DNA of 64,000 nucleotides from Zelopaecilomyces penicillatus (Eukaryota > Ascomycota > Sordariomycetes > Hypocreales > Pseudodiploosporaceae), in assembly GCA_005765155.1 (NCBI GenBank), contig VCCP01000001.1:62001-126000 (forward strand), written 5' to 3'. This document shows positions 1-11,959 of the stretch, in pieces (position 1 is the first letter of the stretch; each line of letters begins with the position of its first letter). The notes under the pieces are model-generated. The model was not told where the DNA came from. It did no database searches and worked only from the letters and a program-made list of their open reading frames with translations. The translations under genes were made by a program, and so were the position numbers.

Positions 1-480
1 ACTATCTAATAATAAAATTATATATCTTTGATTTATATAAGTATATATAATTATTATATATTATAAGCCTATTAATCTTCTTATAAAGTACTCTTCTATC
101 TAACTAGTATTATTAGAGCTTATCTTTCCTATATAGATTATATATTAAGAGTAAGTTAACTATTATCTATAGCCTCTTCTCTCTTATCTAATAAGATTCT
201 CTCTATAGATAATATCTCTATTTTATAGGGCTATCAAATATAATATAGGTCTTATACTACTAGTATATTACTATACTATATTCTTTATTAAAAATAAAAT
301 TATAATTCTTTATTTTTAATATTATATATTACTAGCTAATCCCCTTTAATTATTAGGGTTATAGTTATATATATATATATATATATATTGATTGAATAAA
401 CTTAAAGATATATACCTTCTCTTCTTCTTTAATTAAGTATATAGCTGTTTACCCTCTCTTTCTCTTCTCTCTCTTTCACT
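1..480. repeat. AT-rich block, probable RIP-degraded repeat
   Basis: Almost pure A/T with many TATA, TTAT and CTATAATA words and no coding frame. A (TA)n run lies near 370-388. The composition changes sharply near 480-660, where the remains of an acyltransferase gene begin. In Pezizomycotina such blocks are usually transposons degraded by repeat-induced point mutation; that origin is inferred, since no element can be named. Confidence 0.7.
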
Positions 481-663
481 TCCTTTGCTTTACTTTATAA
501 GCCAAACCCTGGCTTACCTTCGCTATCTTAAGAGGCCCTACCTTATATCACAGCCAATCAACATCAACCTTTTCATTCAATTCCTTTTTTATCCCACTAT
601 ACAAAATGCCCACTACCCCTATCAGATCATTTCCCGTGTAGATTACCACCATTGTGGTATCTG

Positions 664-1799
664 TCAAATCCTATAGGGGCAGCCTTTTTGAAGCAAAAAG
701 GCCCATGTCATCATTGCTAGGTTGCGGGCGAAAACGCCGCTAGTTGAAGGCGGCGATGATGATGTGGTTTGTGGGAGGCGGTTGCGCAGGTTTAAAGCGT
801 TGCGGGCATTGATGGGTCGGAAGTTGGTGCCCTGCCCGAGGGAGACGATACGGCATGCCCAAGCAAAAAGGACATGCCTTCGCTGACCCAGGGCTTTGAG
901 GTGTCAGCGTTCTCGTTGTGTGAGGCGTGTGCAGCAATGTCGTCGATGGCGTTCGCACGCATCCTGTCGAGGGTATGCTTGGGGAGATATAGCAAGCGGG
1001 TTTCCACTGCCGGCTCAGTCAAGACACTCCAGAGCAAGCGCACGACGAACACGAAAAAAGAAAAGCCGGCAAGGTAGACGGAACGCAGAACCCAGGGCTC
1101 CCTTTCGCCATCTTCGGCGTTGGTGAGCGCTGGATCGGCTGCGTTGTAGACGATATCCTCACGGGCGGCGAGAACAGGCAGCACCTCGTCCGTCCGGCCA
1201 GCAAGAACGAGCGACCACGCGCTCATCAGCTCACCCAGTCCCATGGCATCCATGACTAGATGCGGCACGGCAACGGCAACCAGCGTTGCGTCCGCAAAGC
1301 TCGTGACGCGCAGCGACAGCACTGGCCGATCCTCATCCTGTACCAGGAACCCTTCAGTCGTGTCTGGTAGATCCTCCGCGGCGGCAAACTCACGAAAGTC
1401 CTCCGCTGGCGCGTAGACTGCCGCATCCCCGCCATTCACCTTGGGCAGATGCTTCCCCAGCTCATGCTCCGCGATGGAAATCTCCAAGAAATCAGCGTGC
1501 GAGTAGGCCACTGGCGGGCGTGATGCGGTGTACGGTCGCGGGACGTGGATTTCCAGTGCCTGTGATGTCTTATCTTTGACGGGCCGGTGTAGTCGCCCAC
1601 CGAGACGCCGCCAGTCACCAATGTCAAGAAGCGTGCAAAGCGCGGTGTGAAGCTTGGAGGGCTCAAGGACAGCGTTGAAGCGGAGGGTGACGGAGAGGAC
1701 CATGGTCTTGATGCCCATGGCATTGTCAATGCGCCCAGTTGGGTAGATGTCGTCGGCAGCGACAGCAGCAGCAACGCCGTTAGAGTTAACTGTCGCCAT
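664..1799 (-). pseudogene. BAHD-type acyltransferase, frameshifted and 3'-truncated
   Basis: The intact N-terminal frame (335 codons, 1799 to 792) carries the HxxxD acyltransferase motif as HLVMD (H180, D184) followed by AMG, as in fungal BAHD/trichothecene-acetyltransferase-like enzymes. After the conserved stretch PWVSEG (near 876) the frame becomes nonsense, but the next frame carries family-like sequence (LFAWACRIVS, then NARNALNLRNRLP) as far as a stop at 664. One missing G between 875 and 876 accounts for the shift. Family members are usually 450-500 residues, so the C-terminal part is also missing, ending where the AT-rich block starts. Its place beside P450 and terpene synthase genes suggests a former acylation step in that pathway (inference). 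Confidence 0.72.
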
Positions 1800-2521
1800 A
1801 TTTTGTCACTTGGCACGGTATTTCAATGTGTTGAGGCTGTACACTCGTGAAATGTGAGAGGTAGGTGGTTCATTCGATGATGTAGCCAGTGCAGTGCCAT
1901 CTTATATGCTGTACATAAAAGCAACGACCTATCAGACGACCTATGCAATAAAAAATGTTGTGGATAATGCTGTATTGTTATTACAGGACTGTATGCAACA
2001 ATCTGTCAGAGCTGTAGGGACTCTGCAGTTCAGCTTGCAGATCTTAGACATTGGGGAACGACGATCTCAATAACCTCCAATCACAGGAAAGCGGCACGCA
2101 ACGGGGAGTCGGGGCCTTTATACCCTCAAATTTACCATAAATATAGAGAATATCAACCTATCAGAATCTTGTCAGACAGCGCAGCGTTCCACCGCTAAAT
2201 TTTACAATACTCTTATTCGATTTAGCCCCAGTACACCCCGCGTCAAAACGGTCTAAAAGAAACCGCCAATGCTGGTGATGATGTCTTTCATATAAGGAAA
2301 TACTTCTCCTGGGCAGTGTGAAAGCCGCTCTCGCGTGAAAACTGCTTGCTGTATGGGTACAGGAAGCCCAGCGCACGCTGATAGAGAACCCAGCACCTGT
2401 CCTTGTGTTTACTAGCTGTGTTTTGTCGGAAGAGCAGCGACATCAATGCCCAGACCTGAGAAGAGCAGTCCGGTAAGAAACAGGCAGTATGTATACCGAT
2501 GCTATTAGATATTTAAACAAA
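1800..2521. other. Intergenic, no gene seen
   Basis: Upstream of the acyltransferase remnant and downstream of the GNAT-like gene, both on the minus strand. Only short unconvincing frames are present. Confidence 0.5.
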
Positions 2522-3307
2522 CTACCGCCGTTTATTGCCCGCTACCCTCCACACTAAGTACAAGAACACAAAGTATTCCAAAACTCTACTACACAACTGA
2601 CTATACAGTGATTCCGCACCAAAGTTTATGACTCTCTCCATCAATACTAGCTCTTTCCCGGCGTAATTATGACAGCATAACCCCTTTAGTGCAGGGAAGA
2701 CAGCAGCGTATGAATCTACTAGGCGATCACCCGCGATATGTCGAATCTCATGAAAATTCATCATCTTGTATCGGCGGATAACAGACGTATTGGCAGCATT
2801 AGCCCACAGTTGAATCTTGGCTCTGACATTGCCACCGCACTCTCCGGATTTGCGTCTCTTGATAACCTCCAAGGCAGCATGGTCTTTGACTTGTTGCAGT
2901 ATATGTTGAAGCCCGCAGAGAATGGCTGTGGTGCCACGGTGTCCCCGTCTGATATATCCACCCGAAATGCACCATATGATCTCTAAATCTTCGACTTTAT
3001 TTTCATCCGGCGAACTCATGTAGATTGGCCCATTCAGTTGAGTCACTGCAGCCCATTCGCCGTTCCATGGCTCGTCAGTGGCCGCTGTCTCGTTGGGGGT
3101 ACAGAGCACGATCTGCATGGAAGGCTCGGCCAGCGCCGACTGCCAGGACTCTCTTTGTACTTGTGATTGGCAGGAATAGCATGTGGCAAACGCTTCGGGG
3201 TGATTTTTGAGACCTTCGAGGCGATATTCGATGTACTCGTCCACATATTTGTCAATGACAGAGGGGTTCTTGGGCAGTGAAGAAGCGTGGTAATCAGTCA
3301 TCCCCAT
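2522..3307 (-). CDS. GNAT-like N-acetyltransferase
   Basis: Single-exon frame of 261 codons. The N-terminal half has the usual GNAT opening (a YIEYRLEGLKNHPEAF helix, then ESWQSAL), a middle strand ending in IIWCISGGYIRRGHRGT, and a late ANAANTSVIRRYKMMNFHE segment matching the 'N..A...Y.k.GF' region of GNAT folds, closing with LVLMERVI. The acyl-CoA loop (RRGHRGT) departs from the usual R/QxxGxG/A, so activity is uncertain. The 35 residues after LVLMERVI are unlike the family and may be readthrough or an unrecognised intron. A second Met lies two residues after the first. Substrate unknown. Confidence 0.6.
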   Translation of the reverse strand: MGMTDYHASSLPKNPSVIDKYVDEYIEYRLEGLKNHPEAFATCYSCQSQVQRESWQSALAEPSMQIVLCTPNETAATDEPWNGEWAAVTQLNGPIYMSSPDENKVEDLEIIWCISGGYIRRGHRGTTAILCGLQHILQQVKDHAALEVIKRRKSGECGGNVRAKIQLWANAANTSVIRRYKMMNFHEIRHIAGDRLVDSYAAVFPALKGLCCHNYAGKELVLMERVINFGAESLYSQLCSRVLEYFVFLYLVWRVAGNKRR

Positions 3308-4352
3308 GATGAATGTTGCAAGTTATATCTTCTGTTGGGTATCTTGCTGATAGAGATAACGAATAGATTGTGTTGGATGTATTTTAATGGGGGTTTGCCA
3401 TGTCGTAGGGTATATATACACTTATAAGTGTATATTTCATACTAATCCGAGCATTTGCAACTCCCCTCTTTCTTCATTGCAACGGCCAGCTTTGCACATA
3501 CTATCCGAATTTGCATGACAGTGTGTACAAATTCATGAAAAAAGTAATTCTCAATGTCTGAAGATACCAGGGACACATCTCATTGACATGTTTTGAAGCA
3601 TCACCAATGAAGTTTGCGAAAGGGTTTGCCAAGCCTTGGCTAAGTAATTTCAACATGTCACGTTGCATGTGTAACAGCATAGGTATATTGCATCCTTTCA
3701 GTCTCTTGTCTTTGTCCCAAGTCGGGCCAGATCAGAGTCGCATTATTTGACGTTCAATGCATCATTCGGATGGACTAGGTGGGGATAGACTTATTAATTG
3801 GTTAGAATTGGCCTTCAGCAGCGACAAAATGTAGCGAGAGTAGTTGAGCGTTAAAGACCACATGCCACCCATAACGTGAATTTGGTTGACCATTTCAACG
3901 TAAGCTTGAGTCAGTTGGGGGTTGCATTGGCACTGCTAGGGCTTCATCGGGGTGGAGAAGGCACACACATAAAACGGTAAGCTATCTTGGGTTTAGTCGT
4001 GAAGCCCTGCTGCCTTTACATTGATACGAACTGCGTGTGTAGTGTTATGTTGAGAATTACCTTCAACCCCTTGTTGTTACAACTAATTATTCCACTTTTT
4101 ATAAACGAACTATCCATATTTCGTGGGAAATATTTAGTGGGAGGTAAATTAAATGTCTTGTCGATTACCGTGATTTTGTTATAGCTGACAAATGCATCCA
4201 AGAGAGATGGTAAGAGTAGCAGTGAGACAGAATCTTATAAGGTATACTAATTCCGCCAATTTCTTTTAGGAAGGCTCGCTATACGGTGATAAAATCAATT
4301 GCATATTCTTTTCTCTTCTCAGCTTCTTTACGGGTGACTCCGCGAATCCAAA
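3308..4352. other. Divergent intergenic region between GNAT-like and P450 genes
   Basis: About 1 kb serving as the upstream region for both the minus-strand GNAT-like gene and the plus-strand P450. It is AT-rich in places and has no convincing frame. Confidence 0.5.
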
Positions 4353-6196
4353 ATGCTACTGAACAATGTTGATGTATCTCCTATATGGGCAATACTCATC
4401 TTATGGCTTGCTCTTGTAAGTGTTCATCTCGCGGTCAAAATAATGTCCTTTCTCTGACCATTATACTGTCAAGGTTGTGGGACTCAGCCTCTATCGTCTA
4501 CTATGGCACCCTTTAGCGCAGTATCCCGGACCATTTTGGGCGAAAATCACCGACTTTTATCCCGCCACTCAGGCATTCCGTGGCGTGCTGCACACCGATA
4601 TATACGAGTGTCACATGAAGTACGGTAGGGAGAAAATCAGCTTGTGGTTCTGCCAATAAATCTTCATCTAACCTAATCCAGGCGATGTTGTACGATATGG
4701 ACCTAACCGATTGGCATTCTGGACATCAAAAGGGCTCAAAGGTTACTCAAACTCGCTTATCATTACTTTTTGCATCCCTTGAGCTTACATGTACTGAGAA
4801 CTAGATGTCTATGGATTCAGTAAGAAAGTCAAAAAGTCCAAGGCTTACATTCCGCTGCATCCTCGATCTGGAGAGGCGAGTACTTTGTCAAGTATCAACA
4901 AGACTCAACATGCCTCTAAGAGACGCGTCATGAGCCAAGGTCTGTCAGATGCTAATGTACGAGCATTTGAGCCTATAATGAAACGGCTTATAGAGACATT
5001 CTGCCAAATCTTATTGCCGGATGATGTTAACCTTGTATCTGATGGTTGGGGAAAACCACAGAATATTGCGACACTCTGTAAGCTCCTTGAAGTCCTTCTC
5101 TCATCCCTGTTCTAATATTAAAGCCCAGGCAACTGGCTTACTATGGATATTGGTGGAGAATTTGGCTTTGGCAAGTCATTTGAGATGCTCGAGAAACCTG
5201 ATAATCGCTACATCATTGACATCATGACCGGCGCGAGTTTCCGTAACGGAACGCTTGTTCAATATCCTTTTTTAAAAAAGTTCCACTTAGATAAGCTACT
5301 CTTTCCCAAAGGGCTGAGACGTGCTTATGAATTCCTGAGCTTCACGCGTCGTCTGCTCGAAGAGCGTGTTGCACGAGGAAATGGGGGGAACGATCTATTC
5401 GGCTACATCATCGGCGCCAAGGACCCGGTTTCTGGGGATTCATTCTCTATGGAGAGCCTCTGGGCTGAAAGCGCATTTCTTTTAGTCGCCGGTATGCAAG
5501 CCGTTATATGACTGGAAGACGACATTTCTGATGTTAGATACAGGTTCGGATACCACCTCGGTGGGGTTATCAGCATGCTTCTTCTACCTCTGCCGATATC
5601 CAGAGGTTTATGCAGAGTTGGCTAGAGAGATACGCACGACTTTCTCATCTACAGATGAGATAATTGGCGGCCAGAAGATGGCGACATGCACCTATTTGGA
5701 TGCTTGCATAGAAGAGTCTATGCGCCTATCGCCTCCAGTCTCTGCTTGTTTATGGCGTGAAACTGAAGATGAGGGTGCAATTGTGGATGGTGAAGTCGTC
5801 CCAGCAGGTCTTGATGTGGGTTGTGGCATCTATGCCATTCATCACAATGAGAAGATCTATGAGCAACCTTTTGTTTTTAATCCAGAGCGTTGGATAGTCA
5901 GTGATGACAACCCAAGAGAGAAGGTAGAGGCAGCACGACGGGGACTGGCCACGTTCATGTTGGGACCGCGATCCTGTATCGGACGCTCATTTGCCATGGC
6001 CGAAATGAGAATGGTCATCGCTCATACGATGTTCCAGTATGATTTCCGGCACCCTGAGGGTGATGCTGGCAGGGTTGGAGAGAATAAGCGTCACACCAGG
6101 GAGTTGAGCATGGTGTCGCACTTGACAAATTACCTGGAAGGACCCATGGTTCAATTTCGCGCATGTGACCAGGAGCGTCTCGGTCAAAAGGTGTGA
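4353..6196 (+). CDS. Cytochrome P450 monooxygenase
   Basis: Six exons join cleanly (4353-4415, 4474-4624, 4682-4741, 4805-5077, 5129-5491, 5544-6196) to give 520 residues, normal for a microsomal fungal P450. An N-terminal hydrophobic anchor (IWAILILWLALVVGLSL) precedes the proline-containing hinge (HPLAQYPGPFW). The I-helix oxygen-activation motif is VAGSDTTS, formed only if intron 5 ends at 5543. The K-helix ExxR is EESMR, the PERW motif is FNPERW, and the haem ligand loop is FMLGPRSCIG. The segment around CNWLTMDIGGEFGFGKSFEML resembles secondary-metabolism P450s of the benzoate-4-monooxygenase/pisatin-demethylase-like group. It lies beside a terpene synthase and bZIP genes, suggesting oxidation of a terpene scaffold (inference). 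No lesion seen. Confidence 0.9.
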
Positions 6197-7685
6197 GAAT
6201 AATAGATACCCTCAAGTGTTATGGAGCCGCAGGATCTCTCATGCATATGGCTGTAGTTTACGTGTTCAATTTCCTGTTTAGGTATAATACCAAAGTCCTG
6301 GACGAACAGATGTTACTTAATAACTACTCAAAGTGTTTGAATCCTCCCTATATACTGTATTAGTAGCTTGCTGTCTTACTGTGAAGACAAGCTACGCTAT
6401 GTTCCAATGAAACCGATGGTATGCTGGCCACTGGGAAATTCACCATAATGGAGATCCCATAACAAGCAACTCTTCACTCGCCAAAACAATGTCCAGATCA
6501 TATGCATCTCCCCATTGACACCGACCGCATTCATAGCCAGTTCAAACAAAGCGATTACTGATCCCGCACATTCTTTCGGACTAGGAACGAAGAACGGCCA
6601 TATCACGGATTGCATATATTTGGCGACTTATTCTCTGTCTGTAAATTGCCACAGCGGCCGAGCTTAGCATGTGCAGGGATCGTGTGGTCGACCCAACCTG
6701 CGGACTCGTTCCTCCATGGGAAATGTGATACATCGATTTATTTACCCAAATTTCACCAGCTTTAGCAAGCATTAAGCGATCGAGTCGTTTGTCTCCATCG
6801 TGTTAAAGCAATGTCGATCATTCAAGGTAGCGCTGACGACCCCTCGTCTTGGTGCTAGTATCTGCAATAAATATGCAGGGCTGAAGCACTACCATTATCG
6901 CCCCTTTGATTAACACGGAAATTGGAGCAGGTTGATCCAAGCAGTTTGGAACGTTGTCTCTTGCCTCTCCTAAGTGAGACAGATCTTCATTCGTAGATTT
7001 AAACAAATGCATGCCTCGGTGTTTGCTGCAAAGTAGGGAAGTTCACTTGCATTCTAGCGTGGCCGAGGGAGTCTCAACCTGGGTTACATCGTTGCAGCAA
7101 AGTTTCCCACCAACTTTGAGCCCATCGACTAATGCAAGCTTTAGTCGGGGGCTCGAGCTCGCTTGTGAACCACACAGGTTGTGTGTTGCCCTCGTTTATG
7201 GCATGGAAATATGTCTCATCTGCTGCAAGGTCAGTAAAGCTCTGTTGATTTAGTGGTGGCAATTCAGAAACAAGCGCAGATAGGACCGTAAATGTTGTTG
7301 CTAACGCTGAGGAACTGATTTATGTTCCGTTTGGTTTGGTAACTCATTCCACTTTGTCAGACTTGCAGTTGTATTGCATTTGCATTGTGCGTCTCTTGTA
7401 GCTTCACCCCCACTCTCTAGTAGAGCCATCTCACATTAGCTTCCATTGTTATTCAGAAGGGTTCTCCAGATCATAGATGTTACATCGGCTGTAATTGCTA
7501 CAGCGCTGAATTATAACCTTGTATTGGGTTATCAGCATTCGTTTAAATGTCCAATAACTTGTTCTCGATGCAGTTCAACTCAGCTACCTTTTTTGCGATC
7601 TTCATTTACTGGTTTGGGCAATACCTATTGAGATCACTACTTCTTGAAGACATCGCGCAGTTTCGGTGTATACATTGCTGTCATT
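6197..7685. other. Intergenic, no convincing gene
   Basis: About 1.5 kb between the P450 and the first bZIP gene. Three short minus-strand frames (6397-6615, 6581-6772, 6818-7012) overlap or adjoin but show no recognised domain; a decayed gene here is possible but unsupported. Confidence 0.4.
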
Positions 7686-9133
7686 ATGCCTCCTCGCACT
7701 GAGGATGATTGGACGAAAATACAAGATCCAAAGGAGAAGAAGCGCATCCAGAGTCGGATAGCACAAAGAAACTATCGTATGCATTGACCTTTCTCCTATC
7801 TGTCTTCTATACTATATGGCCCACCAAGACCAACACAGATATTGGTGTTACCCACAGTTTCTAATGTTACCAGGTCGTCGTTTAAAACAGCAAATTTGCG
7901 AAATGCAGACCAAGGTCCTAGAGTCTGAGCGGCGATTGTTGGAGCATGGAGTAGCCGACAAGAGCGTTCCAATTAATTATCCTTTCTCGTTTGAATGCAA
8001 CAGTGCCACGGAACCTGGTCTTTCATCTTATTCTCAAGAACCAGCCCATGTCGCATGCAGCACAGGTCAGCCACGAACGCTGTGGTATACACTCAGCAGC
8101 GAACCTGTCACGGCTGCTAGTAACTATTATGAATCACAGGCGCACCAACCGCGCAGGGATTCCCACCAGTCTCAGAGAAGTCTAGACAGAAGCGATTCTA
8201 GTGGGGAAGATCGGACAGGCTTAACTCTAGATCTCATTTCTACCTGCAGACGCTTACAGTCACAACTACAAGAGGTCTTCCAGCAAGCCGTCTCTTATCA
8301 GGTGGCAAGCGGCACAAATGGCCACGACATGGGTGCGTTGTGGTCCAATACAGCATTTTTATAAAAACCAGCTCACACTTCCATATAGATACGATGGGAG
8401 TGATTGGTGGAGCTACTGCTATAAGCGGCGTCTCAAAAGGGGACATGGGATTGACGAAAACCGCCTCAGGACCGACCAATACGGCGCGGCAGTATAACGG
8501 CGTCAATACTATAACGGCAGTCGAATCTCAAACAAAATGGGACAGGTGCTACCCGAGTCACACAGACGGAATTGCTACTGATTTACCTCAACCAAAAGCA
8601 GCATATAGCTGTGAAAGTCCGGATGAGCTTTCGCTGGGTATGGACGTGTTGGATTTGCACAGCCACTTCCTCACGTTCCAGAACAACAACGATTTAAGCT
8701 TACCATTGACTCCAGAATCTATTGGTATAAAGTCACCAGTAGACCAGGATTCCTTCCACACTATTCTTGAGCTATTAAAGAACGAATGCTCCGGAGCCAT
8801 GGAATCATTATTATCCTCTGCGGCACCACTTCTTGAGTCAAGTGCTCGTAATACCCAGATACACATCAGTGAAGCAATGCATGCCTTTGAGACCAAGATG
8901 AAAAGCAAGGTATTTATCACATAACACACTTCAAAGCAAAGGATTTTTCGTTCACATCTTTTTAGCTCCCGGCTCTATGGTCAATCATTTTAAATTTGGT
9001 CACTGATAATCGGCCTTCAGAAGGAGGAAATGCTTCTAGAACAACAACAGCGGCGATACTGATTCTTATTTTTGCTGGGCAAATTCCTGTCGAGAATATG
9101 ATGCATCTCGTGAGTAATTTCCTTCAAAGGTAG
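7686..9133 (+). CDS. bZIP transcription factor, first of a paralogous pair
   Basis: Four exons (7686-7776, 7874-8332, 8389-8909, 8966-9133) join in frame to 412 residues. Residues about 14-40 form a bZIP basic region, KEKKRIQSRIAQRNYRRRL, with the NxxAQRxxR-like core (here SRIAQRNYR), then a short zipper-like heptad segment (I, M, V, L, L). Intron 1 splits the last conserved Arg codon in phase 1, exactly as in the second bZIP gene at 13414. The central region has an LDLISTCRRLQSQLQEVFQQ helix comparable to SLVTLQSQLMRLLRQ in the paralogue. The extreme 3' end is uncertain because GTGAGT at about 9110 could be another donor. Likely a pathway-specific nuclear regulator (inference from context). 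Confidence 0.8.
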
Positions 9134-9367
9134 TGTAAACTTCTGTTGTCTAGCATATCGAAATAGTATTGTGTTATTATAGTATAAATTATTACAGCTT
9201 TTTAGCTGCGTGCTAGGATTCTATAAGCACTTGTAAGGGAACTTTATTTTGGTGTTTATAATCTATTGCACTGATACTAGAATGCTTTTTGCATTTGATA
9301 CATGCCTCTTCCCACGTTTCCCGTGCTTCGCACCCAGCCCAACTTCAAATACAGCAAGCCGCCAATC

Positions 9368-9805
9368 TTAAAGCTTCGAGTTGTCCCGTAAATGTGCCTT
9401 AAGTCTTCCAAAATATGCCAAAGTCGCAGTGCTATCCACAAACTCCTTGATCTCATCAATGAGCGTCCCATCCTCATTTGTTTTTATCCAAAACATGTAC
9501 TCGTTGCTGAAATCCCCAATAACCGTCTTGGCTTTCCCACTCCCCCAACAAACAATCGTCCTTGCTTCGCAGTCAAAGACCTCGCCGTGTACATGTATCA
9601 GGAACTCTTGCCATGCTTTAACCAACGTCTTGAGGTACTGTGCATATTCTTGATTTGTCATGGCGTGGGATTTAGTTGAATTCGGAAGTATCTTGTGGAT
9701 ACATTTTGGACTGCGAAGGCCAATGATTGCTTCAGTATCCAAACGGCCGTATCCAGACATGAATTGTTGGAGTGTCTCATTCAGTGTTGAGCGAGTTGGT
9801 GGCAT
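9368..9805 (-). CDS. SnoaL/NTF2-like small protein
   Basis: Single-exon frame of 145 residues, typical for the SnoaL-like fold. It opens with an LNETLQQFMSGYGRLDTEAIIGLRSP helix and ends with a VIGDFSNEYMFWIKTNEDGTLIDEIKEFVDS strand pattern common to fungal SnoaL-like proteins of secondary-metabolite clusters. Such proteins can be cyclases, isomerases or dehydratases, or have no known activity, so the reaction here is not assignable. It is transcribed away from the terpene synthase, sharing a 769 bp divergent upstream region with it, which suggests co-regulation. Confidence 0.75.
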   Translation of the reverse strand: MPPTRSTLNETLQQFMSGYGRLDTEAIIGLRSPKCIHKILPNSTKSHAMTNQEYAQYLKTLVKAWQEFLIHVHGEVFDCEARTIVCWGSGKAKTVIGDFSNEYMFWIKTNEDGTLIDEIKEFVDSTATLAYFGRLKAHLRDNSKL

Positions 9806-10574
9806 TTTGTCGGAGATAAAGGATGAGTCTTTAGCCGCATGTGGAATCAGATCGGCGGAATATGTGTATTACATCTGGCTCTGTGTTAGGCGCCACTGCG
9901 AATTAAGTATGTGATTCATTGTTAGGAGTGGTCGATGCGAATCGAAAGTTACATGCTGCAAGGTGTATAACGTAAGGACACTACTACTTCATTGACTAAC
10001 CAAGAGCCCCTCTAATGTGAACTAACGCAGCTACTACTTCTGTATCCGTGGGAAATGCAACCCAAAGGTCAAATGCGACTGAATCGTGTCGCAAAGCATG
10101 TCGCGTAATGAGTCAATTGGGGTGGGAGATAAACGGGGGTGGCTAGTATTACATTCTTATCACATAGGCAGCTTGCCTCCAATCGGACTATGCACAACCA
10201 ATTACCCGTTTTGTGATCTAAGTCTGTGATACGCGTTGAAGGTTTGACAGCTTCTGCAGGTAAATACCGGGGCACACTGTAATAAATCAAGTAAAAGTGT
10301 CTCAGCTACCTCATGTCCTACCAACTTGGGCATCAAATCCAAGTTAGTAATGTCCTAACATAACGTGATAACTATGTAAACTTCATGGCATTAGAGGTTG
10401 TGTGCAGTAATGGGCGCAGCGACAGATGCAGTAATGTCCAAATATGAAGCTTTTCCAAAAAGCTCCTTGCAAAAGAATAAATACGTTGTACATTTCTTTA
10501 TTTTGCAGGTATTCATATCGCTGCTGTTAGACTTGACAAGCTACTTGGTCTTATTCATCATTACCACCACCATC
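9806..10574. promoter_or_regulatory. Divergent promoter region, SnoaL-like / terpene synthase
   Basis: The 769 bp between two divergent start codons. An upstream in-frame extension of the synthase (from 10398) encodes a hydrophobic, non-family-like segment and is taken as leader, not protein. No specific binding site is asserted. Confidence 0.5.
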
Positions 10575-11959
10575 ATGAACAGCATTCGCAAACATGACGT
10601 TTTGGTCAATCTCCAAGGGAAAGAGCTTCGAATCCCGAACCTTGATACAATTTTATCCCCGTTCGTCTCTGGTATCAGCCCGCAATACGAAGCTTTGGTA
10701 AAGCTCATGGACTCTCGTATCAATGAGCTGATCAAAGATCCTCACGTTCGAGACAAGGTCAACAAAGTCAACCTACCACTATTTGTTGCAAGGTAAATAT
10801 TCTGATAAGTTTTTATTCCGATCTTCTTCCCGCTGCATTTAAGCAACCTGTGCTGCTTATTGGAAGCTTCTTGAGCCTAATGATGTTTTCATAGTTGGTG
10901 GCCACATGCGACGATCCAGAGTCAAGAGGCCATGGCCTTGTACAACCTATGGCTATTTGTCTGGGATGATGTTTTTGATGGAGAAGATGATCTTGAAGCG
11001 CGTCCCTCAGACTTGAGCGACATGTATAACAAGACGATTGATTATGTGGAATTTCACCTCGGATTGGCCGACTCAATGGCTGAAATACCAGCAGCACCCA
11101 CACCTGCTACTGGACTCTTTCAGCATGCAGGCCGCATGCTACAAGAGCATGTAGACATGCCTCAACGAAAGAGATTCTTTGAAGAAGTTAAGACCTATGT
11201 CCGAAATTGCGCAATTGAACAAACTTATCTGAACAAGGGTATTGTCCCATCTGTTGAGGAATATTGGAATCACAGATGGGGCACTTCTTCTGTCTATACA
11301 GGCTGTGCTCTGGCGGAGTATATGAGCCCTTTTACTACAATACAGGAAAAGGGTTGCTAATGCATAGAATTTAGATACATGGCTGGCGTTACACTACCAG
11401 ACGAGTTATTTGAGACTACCGAGCTCCGAACCCTATGGACAGAGGTCAATCGTAATATTGTTATGTAAGATATCATGGCCAACATGCACACCATGTAAGC
11501 TGACAATAGAGAAGTGTCAACGATATGCTTTCACTGAAAAAGGAGATGGTGAGTAGCCAGTCATCTCGTTATTTACCTCTACTCTAACTTGTCTCAAAGC
11601 ATGGAAGTCTACATAGTTTAGTCCCCATTACTATGCAAGACTCAAATGTCAGTCTAGATTACGCAGTTAGCGACATTGTGGATCAGCTACAGCGTTCTGT
11701 AGACAAGTTCAATCAGGTAGCCCAGCTTTTGCTTTTAATGGTGGATCAGGATCAAGCTTCCAGAGAGAAGATTATCAAGTACATCAAACTGCTTGAGTTT
11801 AACATGACTGGTAACTACTTTTGGACGTAAGTGTCGCGCCAACTTCATGTCAAACCGTACTTAGTAGTGAATAATAACAAAAGCTCCAGGTTAATGTGTG
11901 GAAGATACAACATAACGACTTATTTGCAGCAGGATGGGACTCTAGTTATACCGTTATAG
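10575..11959 (+). CDS. Class I terpene synthase (sesquiterpene-cyclase type)
   Basis: Six exons (10575-10792, 10895-11317, 11375-11464, 11515-11548, 11600-11826, 11890-11959) join without a stop into 353 residues, the usual size for a fungal class I sesquiterpene cyclase. Splicing intron 1 restores the family segment SWWPHATIQSQEAMALYNLW, directly followed by the metal-binding aspartate motif in LFVWDDVFDGEDD. The second metal motif NDMLSLKKE fits N(D/E)xxSxxxE and is rebuilt across exons 3-4. The C-terminus has the late CGRY of the R-Y signature. The enzyme would ionise a prenyl diphosphate, probably farnesyl diphosphate, and cyclise it; the exact product cannot be predicted from sequence. 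Neighbours (P450, SnoaL-like, two bZIPs) support a biosynthetic cluster. All splice sites are canonical GT-AG. Confidence 0.92.

Noticed and set aside
740..958. Short minus-strand frame overlapping the acyltransferase remnant
   Set aside because: It is one of the alternative frames of the same sequence around the frameshift; no independent domain.
10398..10574. N-terminal extension of the terpene synthase frame
   Set aside because: Hydrophobic and unlike the family; 353 residues from 10575 is already the normal size.
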